This document shows positions 1-5,061 of a stretch of 5,061 nt of DNA, in pieces. The stretch is from Planctomycetes bacterium RBG_16_43_13 (GTDB lineage Bacteria; Planctomycetota; MHYJ01): contig MHYJ01000068.1 of NCBI GenBank assembly GCA_001828445.1, positions 7,671-12,731 of the forward strand, read 5' to 3'. Made by a program: the position numbers and the translations under genes. Numbering within the stretch: the first letter of the stretch is position 1; each line of letters opens with the position of its first letter. The notes beneath the pieces were generated by a model, which was given only the letters and a program-made list of their open reading frames with translations, did not search any database and had not been told where the DNA came from.

Positions 1-119
1 CGCTCGCTACGCCAATAATCGGCGGGATGTTCTCGTCGCTCCTACACGTACTGGTCGTTACGCCTGTAATTTTTACGTGGCTGAGGGAGAGGGAGTTGAA
101 GAAGGGAGTGCTGAAGTAG
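1..119 (+). CDS. C-terminal end of an HME-type RND efflux transporter (partial, 5' end outside window)
   Basis: This is the last 38 codons of a gene that enters from the left edge, read in the frame starting at base 3 and ending at the TAG at 117-119. The peptide begins [19 protein letters not shown] and continues through a hydrophobic stretch to a basic tail ([13 protein letters not shown]). The 'LATPxIGG' element, followed by a membrane helix with a proline near its end and then a charged cytoplasmic tail, is the usual TM12 and C-terminus of CusA/CzcA-type RND pumps. It aligns with residues 1015-1050 of the complete pump downstream (LATVVIGGIISSTILTLLIV) but differs at many positions, so it is a different paralogue and not a recent copy. 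The family role is proton-driven export of metal ions from periplasm or cytoplasm through an adaptor and an outer-membrane channel. The substrate cannot be read from this fragment. Confidence 0.8.
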   Translation, partial: LATPIIGGMFSSLLHVLVVTPVIFTWLRERELKKGVLK

Positions 120-163
120 ATAAATTATATGAATGGAAATAACTTTTGTTTCTAATTTTAATT

Positions 164-171
164 AAGGAGGG
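164..171 (+). promoter_or_regulatory. Ribosome binding site of the outer-membrane factor gene
   Basis: AAGGAGGG lies 4-9 bases before the ATG at 175, with only GAAT between AGGAGG and the start codon. An in-frame TAA at 163-165 excludes any upstream start, so this site fixes the N-terminus. The preceding gap (120-163) is AT-rich. I see no convincing terminator hairpin or sigma-70 promoter in it, which is compatible with read-through from the upstream RND gene. Confidence 0.75.
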
Positions 172-174
172 AAT

Positions 175-1452
175 ATGAAATATTTTGGGCTTTTAATATT
201 TTTACTTTTTTTGACAGTTCCACATATACCTGCACAAGAGAAAAAAACCGAACAGGGAAAATATACCTTGGCTGATTTAGTGGAGCGAGCATTAAGCAAT
301 AGCGATTATATCTCTTCATACAAAGCCCGCGTTGAAGGTAAAAGATTTGCTGCTATGCAGGCACGAGCTTGGCAAAATCCATCTCTGGATATATCAGGAG
401 GAAAAAAATATTTATCAGATGGCGGACCATTCTCCAGTGGACCATCCTATGGAGTGGCTTTGACACAGCCATTTTATTTCCCGGGCAAGCAGGAACTTAG
501 AGCTGGCATTATAGACCTTGAGGCAGATGTAGAAAATGTTAGACAGCGTGATGCAGAGCTTTCTGTAACTGTAGATGTGGTACGTCTTGCATATGAGTAT
601 ACCTTTAACAGAGAAAAGGTAAAGTTTGTGGAAGAAAGACAGAAGCGTTTTGAACTTATACGTTCATTTCTTACGAGTCGTCCTTTCGCTTCGCCACAGA
701 AAAAGGCAGAAAGCCGTATCGTAGAAAGTCGCATAAGAAATCTAACAGCAGATGGCCTACGAAGTCAAGCTGAGCTAAATGCTTCTCTTGAGAGGATTAA
801 CCTTTACGTTGCCCTGAAAGGAGGAGATTATCCTGACATAGAACTACCTCGCTTCAATGGCAAACGCATACCTGATAAAGAATACTGGCTGAGTAAGGCG
901 ATAGAAAATAATCTTGACGTCTCTGCCCAGAAACTGTTGGTAACTATTGCTACTAAGGAAACGGAGCTTGCAAAAAAAGAGGCATTACCTGACTTTGCAG
1001 TTTCCACCTTCTATGATGAAAGTAGAACGCAAGAGAGAGAGAAAACAATGGGAATTGGAATATCTCTACCTCTCCCCATTTTTAACCAAAACGAGAAGGG
1101 AATTAGAAGCGCCGAGAAGAATATCCAAGCAGAAAAGAGTGCTTTAGATTTCCAATATCGCCAGCTCGATAGTTCGCTCTCCGCACTCTTGGTTGAGTTA
1201 GAGATGGCGCGCAAGAGGGTTCTACAATATCATAATACTTTGCTCTCTACTATGGAGAATGAGCTTAAGGAAACAGATGAGGAATTTCGCAAAGGTCGTG
1301 TAGACCTGTTGGTTTTTCTGGAACTTGATACAGAGACATCTGAAACATTTAATCGAGTGCTTGAGGCACACTATTTACTGATGGAAAAGGTTACCACGTT
1401 GTTTTTGTTGTCAGGAGAAAGAAACATTATTTCAGAACTTACAACTTTTTAA
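175..1452 (+). CDS. TolC/CzcC-family outer-membrane efflux protein
   Basis: This 425-residue protein is probably the outer-membrane channel of a tripartite metal efflux pump, joining an RND pump and its adaptor to the outside. Residues 1-20 form a Sec signal peptide: Lys2, a hydrophobic core at 5-15, and likely cleavage after Ala20 (HIPA/QEK). There is no cysteine anywhere, so unlike CusC it is not a lipoprotein. Two outer-membrane-efflux repeats are visible, about 30-215 and 235-420, each largely helical and rich in charged heptad-like sequence. Family landmarks are AxQNPSLD (65-72), QPFYFPGK (98-105), the second-repeat strand with LPLPIFNQN (298-306) and GRVDLLVFLE (374-383). The length is typical for CzcC/CusC proteins. 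The start is set by a strong ribosome site. It sits 55 bases after the upstream RND tail and 11 bases before the next RND pump, with which it surely forms an operon. The family call is firm; metal specificity comes only from context. Confidence 0.92.
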   Translation: MKYFGLLIFLLFLTVPHIPAQEKKTEQGKYTLADLVERALSNSDYISSYKARVEGKRFAAMQARAWQNPSLDISGGKKYLSDGGPFSSGPSYGVALTQPFYFPGKQELRAGIIDLEADVENVRQRDAELSVTVDVVRLAYEYTFNREKVKFVEERQKRFELIRSFLTSRPFASPQKKAESRIVESRIRNLTADGLRSQAELNASLERINLYVALKGGDYPDIELPRFNGKRIPDKEYWLSKAIENNLDVSAQKLLVTIATKETELAKKEALPDFAVSTFYDESRTQEREKTMGIGISLPLPIFNQNEKGIRSAEKNIQAEKSALDFQYRQLDSSLSALLVELEMARKRVLQYHNTLLSTMENELKETDEEFRKGRVDLLVFLELDTETSETFNRVLEAHYLLMEKVTTLFLLSGERNIISELTTF

Positions 1453-1458
1453 GGAGGT
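1451..1458 (+). promoter_or_regulatory. Ribosome binding site of the RND pump, overlapping the preceding stop codon
   Basis: AAGGAGGT begins inside the TAA stop (1450-1452) of the outer-membrane factor gene and lies 5 bases before the ATG at 1464. An in-frame TAG at 1458-1460 rules out an earlier start for the pump. The overlap of stop codon and ribosome site is a direct sign of co-translation of the two genes from one mRNA. Confidence 0.8.
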
Positions 1459-1463
1459 AGATA

Positions 1464-4400
1464 ATGCATAAAGCAATAATAGATATAACTCTTAAACAGC
1501 GGATGTGGGTTTTACTAATCTTTGGAGTGTTCGCTATAATAAGCGGCTACTTCTTACTGCGGATTCCTATTGATGCTGTTCCTGATGTTACGCCGATTCA
1601 GGTAGTCGTCAATACTAAAACTGGGGCGATCGACCCTGAACGGACAGAAAAAGTGGTCTCCTACCCCATAGAGGCAGAGATGGGCGGTATTCCAAATGTC
1701 AAAGAAGTCCGTTCTCTTTCAAAATATGGCTTATCACAGGTAACTGTCATCTTTGAGGATGAGACAAATATATATTGGGCAAGGCAGCAGGTTTCGGAGC
1801 GACTACAAAGCGTGAGAGAGAATCTGCCCGAGGGACTTTCGCCAGAGCTTGCACCTATTACTACTGGATTAGGAGAGGTGCTTATGTATGCTGTCCTGCC
1901 TAAATCAGGCACACCGCTCTCTCAAAAAAGTGAGGTGGAGCGACTTTCATATCTGCGAACGGTTCAGGATCTCATTATCAGGCAGTATATAAAGGCGGAA
2001 GTTTCCGGTGTCGCAGAGGTGGATTCAAACGGTGGTTACAAGAAGGAGATTCACATAGACGTAGACCCGATTCACCTCGAGCAGAATGGCTTGAGCATAG
2101 AGGAAATAGTTCATAAAGTAGAAACTATCGGAGAGACCTTTGGCGGTGGATACATACAGAACGAAGGTAAACAGATTATAGTTCGCACCACAAGTTCTAT
2201 TGATAGTTTAGACCCTATTCGTCAAATACCTGTAAAGTTAGATGTTTTAGGCAAGCCAGTTCAACTGAAAGATATAGCAGAGGTAAGAGAGGACTTTGCC
2301 CAACGTATGGGTGCCGCTACCTATGATGGAGAAGAAGTGGTTTTAGGGACAGTTCTTATGCTTAGTGGTGCTAACTCTCGTCAGGTTGCCAGAGATGCCG
2401 AGAACGCTCTGGCAGAAATGCCCGTTCTCCCAGAAGATGTCGAGATAAAAATTCTCTATAAACGCAGCTTCTTAGTAGAGGCGACCGTAAATACGGTTGC
2501 AAAGAATCTAATCGAAGGAGCAATACTGGTTATTATTATCCTGCTACTTATATTGGGCAATCTGCGGGCTGCGATTATCGTTACGCTTGCTATACCACTC
2601 TCGATGCTCTTTGCATCTGCTGGTATGAAATATTTCGGCATTTCTGCTAATCTGATGTCTCTGGGCGCTATTGACTTCGGCTTACTCGTTGACGGGGCGG
2701 TTGTCATTATCGAGAATGTAACAAGACGTATGGCAAAGGAAGAGAGAGAGATGACCTCAACAAAAAGAATGAGCGTTATACTTGATGCCGTCCAAGAGGT
2801 AATTGCCCCAGTTACAATAGGACTACTGCTTATTATGGCGGTTTATGTGCCTATCTTTGCCTTGGAAGGAATAGAAGGAAAACTTTTTAAACCAATGGCG
2901 CAGGTTGTCTTAATGGCGTTGGGGGGCTCACTATTAGTCGCTCTTTTATTAATGCCGATTTTAGCATATCTATTCTTGCGAAAAAGTATCAAAAATAAGG
3001 ACCAAGCGGAAGAAACAAAGTTATTTAGCATCATTCGCCGTCTCTATACCCCCATCCTTGACCTAACTCTAACAAATCGCAAGTTGGTTCTTGTTCCCGT
3101 TGGTATTATGGCTCTACTTGCCCTTTTGGTCTTTTTTGCTCTTGGGTCGGACTTTATGCCACCGCTAAATGAAGGCGATATGGTAATAAATTTAACAAGA
3201 GATGCCAGTATTGCCATGGACGAATCCATTCGCCTGCAAAAGCAATCTGATAAGGTCATAGCCAGTTTTGGTGAGGTAGAGTATGTATTTTCCAGAATTG
3301 GGACGGCAGAGTCAGCCACTGACCCGATGGGCGTGAATTTTTCTGATACCTTTGTAATTCTAAAAAAAGACATAGGAAAGTGGCCGCTTTCAGAAGGCGG
3401 TTCTCGACGCGATAAAGATGGGCTTTTTCAGGCAATGCGGGAAGAGATTGATCAGAAAGTGCCTGGTCAGGAGATTATGCAAAGTCAACCCATTGAGATG
3501 AGAACTAACGAATTACTCGAAGGTAGCCGTGCTGATGTAACGTTACGTATCTATGGTAAGGATTTAGAGAAGCTTATGGAGCTTGTAGAACAAGCCGAAC
3601 AAATACTAAAGGAGATACCAGGTGCATCAGAGGTTGAGATGGACCCCATTACAGCGATTACTAAAAGCCCAGTGCTTAATGTGCAACTCGATTATAATAA
3701 CATAAACCGCTATGGTATAGATATTCAGGAGGTAAACAATCTCGTCCAGATGGCTATGGGTGGTCAGCAGGTTGGCAGTTTCTACGAGTATCAGTGGCGT
3801 TTCCCTATAGTGGTTCGGCTAAACGAGATATACCGTGATAACCCAAAAGAGATTGCTCGCTTGCCTGTAGGATTACCAGAGGGAGGGACGGTGCCTCTTT
3901 CATCACTTGCGGTTATCGAACAAAAGGAGCAGGTAACGACTATCGCCCATGAACATGGAGACCGTTACGCAGCTGTCTCTATCAATCTTATGGGGCGAGA
4001 CACAGAGGGATTTGTTAAAGAGGCAAAAAATACGCTATCTGAAAAGCTCGAACTCTCGCAAGGATATACTCTATGGTGGGGAGGGCAGTTCAAAAATTTA
4101 GAGAAGGCAAGCGGTCGGCTGAAGATAATAGTGCCGCTGACGCTTATTGTCATTTTCTTCGTCCTCCTGAGATACTTCGATAGCTTCCGGCAGACAATAC
4201 TTGTTTATGTGAGTATTCCTTTAGCAATGACAGGAGGGGTATTTTCACTCTACTTATGCGGTATCAATTTTAGTGTCTCGGCGGCGGTAGGATTTATAGC
4301 CCTCAGCGGTATAGCGATTTTAAATGCTATGGTGTTGGTAACATTTTTTAACCAGGAAAGACAAGAAGGTGCGCCGCTTAAGGAAGCCGTGATAAAGGGT

Positions 4401-4616
4401 GCATTGATTCGACTACGACCAGTAGTAATGACTGCTTTGGTGGCAAGCTTTGGCTTTTTGCCTATGGCTTTAAATACTGGAATAGGAGCAGAGGTGCAGA
4501 GACCACTCGCTACAGTAGTAATTGGCGGGATTATCTCTTCAACGATTCTGACGCTATTGATTGTTCCAACACTTTATCTATGGATAGAACAAAAGTTTGG
4601 GGAAATTTATAATTGA
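1464..4616 (+). CDS. czcA: CzcA-type heavy-metal efflux RND transporter (inner-membrane pump)
   Basis: This complete 1050-residue proton/metal antiporter of the HME-RND family has the usual family length. TM1 is at 15-32, followed by the family signature IPIDAVPDVTPIQV (34-47) and the first periplasmic porter region. TM2-TM6 lie at about 349-366, 370-388, 398-418, 447-467 and 479-503, and TM7 at 541-560. FMPPLNEGD (564-572) opens the second periplasmic region, and TM8-TM12 lie at about 887-905, 911-931, 937-961, 987-1003 and 1016-1041. TM4 carries DFGLLVDGAVVIIEN with D404, D410 and E417, the acidic residues of the CzcA proton/cation path. QPIEMRTNELLEGSRADV (675-692) is also CzcA-like. By my alignment from memory, the three CusA copper-binding methionines (M573, M623, M672) are N576, F626 and E683 here, arguing for a divalent cation (Zn, Co, Cd, Ni) instead of Cu/Ag. 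The partner outer-membrane factor is encoded 11 bases upstream; no adaptor gene is next to it. The symbol denotes subfamily, not proven metal. Confidence 0.94.
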   Translation: MHKAIIDITLKQRMWVLLIFGVFAIISGYFLLRIPIDAVPDVTPIQVVVNTKTGAIDPERTEKVVSYPIEAEMGGIPNVKEVRSLSKYGLSQVTVIFEDETNIYWARQQVSERLQSVRENLPEGLSPELAPITTGLGEVLMYAVLPKSGTPLSQKSEVERLSYLRTVQDLIIRQYIKAEVSGVAEVDSNGGYKKEIHIDVDPIHLEQNGLSIEEIVHKVETIGETFGGGYIQNEGKQIIVRTTSSIDSLDPIRQIPVKLDVLGKPVQLKDIAEVREDFAQRMGAATYDGEEVVLGTVLMLSGANSRQVARDAENALAEMPVLPEDVEIKILYKRSFLVEATVNTVAKNLIEGAILVIIILLLILGNLRAAIIVTLAIPLSMLFASAGMKYFGISANLMSLGAIDFGLLVDGAVVIIENVTRRMAKEEREMTSTKRMSVILDAVQEVIAPVTIGLLLIMAVYVPIFALEGIEGKLFKPMAQVVLMALGGSLLVALLLMPILAYLFLRKSIKNKDQAEETKLFSIIRRLYTPILDLTLTNRKLVLVPVGIMALLALLVFFALGSDFMPPLNEGDMVINLTRDASIAMDESIRLQKQSDKVIASFGEVEYVFSRIGTAESATDPMGVNFSDTFVILKKDIGKWPLSEGGSRRDKDGLFQAMREEIDQKVPGQEIMQSQPIEMRTNELLEGSRADVTLRIYGKDLEKLMELVEQAEQILKEIPGASEVEMDPITAITKSPVLNVQLDYNNINRYGIDIQEVNNLVQMAMGGQQVGSFYEYQWRFPIVVRLNEIYRDNPKEIARLPVGLPEGGTVPLSSLAVIEQKEQVTTIAHEHGDRYAAVSINLMGRDTEGFVKEAKNTLSEKLELSQGYTLWWGGQFKNLEKASGRLKIIVPLTLIVIFFVLLRYFDSFRQTILVYVSIPLAMTGGVFSLYLCGINFSVSAAVGFIALSGIAILNAMVLVTFFNQERQEGAPLKEAVIKGALIRLRPVVMTALVASFGFLPMALNTGIGAEVQRPLATVVIGGIISSTILTLLIVPTLYLWIEQKFGEIYN

Positions 4617-4646
4617 GCAGTAGAATTATTACCCTTGCGTTTTCTC

Positions 4647-4675
4647 TTGCTTTCTTTATCTTACTATGGTAAGAT
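4647..4675 (+). promoter_or_regulatory. Possible promoter of the toxin-antitoxin module
   Basis: A weak sigma-70-like pair can be placed in the gap: TTGCTT at 4647-4652 and TAAGAT at 4670-4675, separated by 17 bases and lying 24 bases before the antitoxin start. Each box matches consensus only partly. Its appeal is that the spacer and -10 box coincide with the inverted repeat, the geometry expected for an autorepressed toxin-antitoxin promoter. This is inference from pattern only. Confidence 0.25.
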
Positions 4676-4679
4676 AAAG
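4654..4679. promoter_or_regulatory. Inverted repeat, probable operator of the toxin-antitoxin module
   Basis: CTTTATCTTAC (4654-4664) and GTAAGATAAAG (4669-4679) are a perfect 11-bp inverted repeat around the 4-base centre TATG. It lies 20 bases before the antitoxin ATG and just ahead of its ribosome site AAGGAGG (4684-4690). Ribbon-helix-helix antitoxins usually bind palindromic operators in their own promoters and repress them with the toxin as co-repressor, so an operator is the best reading. As RNA it would fold into an AT-rich stem-loop, but it is followed by TTAGAAGG and not a run of T, so an intrinsic terminator for the pump operon is less likely. Confidence 0.5.
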
Positions 4680-4699
4680 TTAGAAGGAGGATACTTATA

Positions 4700-4927
4700 A
4701 TGAATGAAGCATTCGCCACCAAGTTGCCGTCTGACATAAAAAAGGCATTAGACGAGATATGCCATAAATTAGGGTTGCGTAAGAATTTCGTCGTAGAGCA
4801 GGCACTTCGTGAGAAGTTAGAGGATATTCTCGACGCATACGACCTGGATGGTGCCATCCGCGAGGCGACGGGCTTCCAACCTTGGAAGAAGGTGAAACAA
4901 GAACTAAAGCGAAAGGGTCGCATTTGA
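4700..4927 (+). CDS. Ribbon-helix-helix (CopG/RelB/ParD-like) antitoxin
   Basis: This 75-residue protein is probably the antitoxin and transcriptional autorepressor of a type II toxin-antitoxin pair. The N-terminal part has the pattern of a ribbon-helix-helix DNA-binding fold: a short strand (residues 4-9, AFATKL), helix A (11-24, SDIKKALDEICHKL), a turn with Gly25 and basic Arg27/Lys28, and helix B (29-44, NFVVEQALREKLEDIL). The charged C-terminal part (45-75), ending in a basic cluster (KKVKQELKRKGRI), would be the segment that wraps and neutralises the toxin. It starts at the ATG preceded by AAGGAGG nine bases away. Its stop overlaps the first codon of the toxin gene, and an 11-bp inverted repeat lies immediately upstream. 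The fold is recognised by pattern only; RelB versus ParD subfamily cannot be decided. It is separated by 83 bases from the pump gene and appears functionally unrelated to it. Confidence 0.8.
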   Translation: MNEAFATKLPSDIKKALDEICHKLGLRKNFVVEQALREKLEDILDAYDLDGAIREATGFQPWKKVKQELKRKGRI

Positions 4928-5061
4928 GTTATAATGTAGATATAGAGAACAGGGCACGAAGAGAGATATTAGCCCTGCCTGCTAAAATTGTGTCCCAAAT
5001 CATTTCTGCGATTGACGGTTTAGAGGACAACCCACGACCGATGGGGGCTAAAAAGATGAGC
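4924..5061 (+). CDS. RelE/ParE-type toxin (partial, 3' end outside window)
   Basis: The first 46 codons run to the right edge in an uninterrupted frame. The proposed start is TTG at 4924, overlapping the antitoxin TGA as TTGA, with AAGGG (4913-4917) six bases before it; no ATG in this frame occurs before codon 40. The peptide begins MSYNVDIENRARREILALP and has the hallmarks of the RelE/ParE superfamily: a first strand (YNVDI, 3-7), an A-R-R-E-I-L-x-L-P helix (11-19), a second helix ending in AIDGLEDNP (29-37), and the RPMGAKKM element (38-45) corresponding to the family's 'NPRPxGxKKL'. RelE members cut mRNA on the ribosome and ParE members poison DNA gyrase. The catalytic C-terminal half is outside the window, so which activity applies, and whether the gene is intact, cannot be judged. 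Translational coupling to the antitoxin fits a toxin-antitoxin operon. Confidence 0.85.
   Translation, partial: MSYNVDIENRARREILALPAKIVSQIISAIDGLEDNPRPMGAKKMS

Noticed and set aside
2..142. Open frame at the left edge in the second + frame, overlapping the RND tail.
   Set aside because: Its peptide ([12 protein letters not shown]...) is polar and resembles no family I recognise, while the frame starting at base 3 gives a clear RND TM12 and C-terminus.
153..164. Short inverted repeat TAATT/AATTA before the outer-membrane factor gene.
   Set aside because: Five-base arms in AT-rich DNA with a 2-base centre are expected by chance and cannot form a useful hairpin.
3044..3373. 109-codon open frame on the - strand inside the pump gene.
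   Set aside because: It lies wholly within a well-conserved RND coding region, with no recognisable motif; it is a chance antisense frame.
4654..4687. Intrinsic terminator for the pump operon.
   Set aside because: The stem is AT-rich (3 G/C pairs of 11) and followed by TTAGAAGG on the + strand; the - strand likewise has no T-run after the stem. An operator reading fits better.
4696..4701. TATAAT matching the perfect -10 consensus.
   Set aside because: It overlaps the antitoxin start codon, downstream of the ribosome site, and has no -35 box at the right distance; transcription from it would miss the gene's start.
4531..4923. 130-codon open frame on the - strand across the pump end, the gap and the antitoxin gene.
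   Set aside because: It is the antisense of the antitoxin and of the pump C-terminus, has Ser/Arg/Phe-rich composition typical of shadow frames, and no ribosome site or family resemblance that I can see.
4930..4935. A second TATAAT, at the start of the toxin gene.
   Set aside because: It is inside toxin codons 3-4, with no suitable -35 box; AT-rich coding sequence explains it.

Overview
The window comes from a diderm (Gram-negative) bacterium. The evidence is a tripartite-type metal efflux cluster with an outer-membrane factor (TolC/CzcC family) and inner-membrane RND pumps (heavy-metal efflux, HME, family). Strong AAGGAGG ribosome binding sites and moderately AT-leaning DNA are visible, but nothing assigns a species or phylum safely.

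Layout, all genes on the + strand: (1) bases 1-119 are the last 38 codons of an RND transporter whose body lies upstream. (2) A 55-base gap carries a strong Shine-Dalgarno site. (3) 175-1452 encodes a TolC/CzcC-type outer-membrane efflux protein. (4) 11 bases later, 1464-4616 encodes a complete 1050-residue HME-RND pump of the CzcA type. (5) An 83-base gap holds a perfect 11-bp inverted repeat. (6) 4700-4927 encodes a small ribbon-helix-helix type antitoxin. (7) It overlaps by 4 bases the start of a RelE/ParE-type toxin, whose first 46 codons run off the right edge.

The outer-membrane factor and the CzcA-like pump are almost certainly co-transcribed. Together with a periplasmic adaptor (membrane fusion protein) they would export metal cations across both membranes, driven by the proton gradient. 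No adaptor gene lies between them, so it must be upstream of the window or elsewhere. The RND tail on the left edge suggests two RND pumps flanking one outer-membrane factor, a layout that could share outer-membrane and adaptor parts. In the complete pump, the TM4 acidic motif (D404, D410, E417) and loss of the CusA methionine triad argue for a divalent cation such as Zn, Co, Cd or Ni rather than Cu(I)/Ag(I). The exact metal is not determined.

The right end is a type II toxin-antitoxin module, probably autoregulated through the inverted repeat upstream of it and unrelated in function to the pump. Overall the window looks like an ordinary accessory metal-resistance region next to a toxin-antitoxin pair. 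I see no clearly undescribed system; the most notable points are the adaptor-less pump/outer-membrane-factor pair and its flanking second RND gene.
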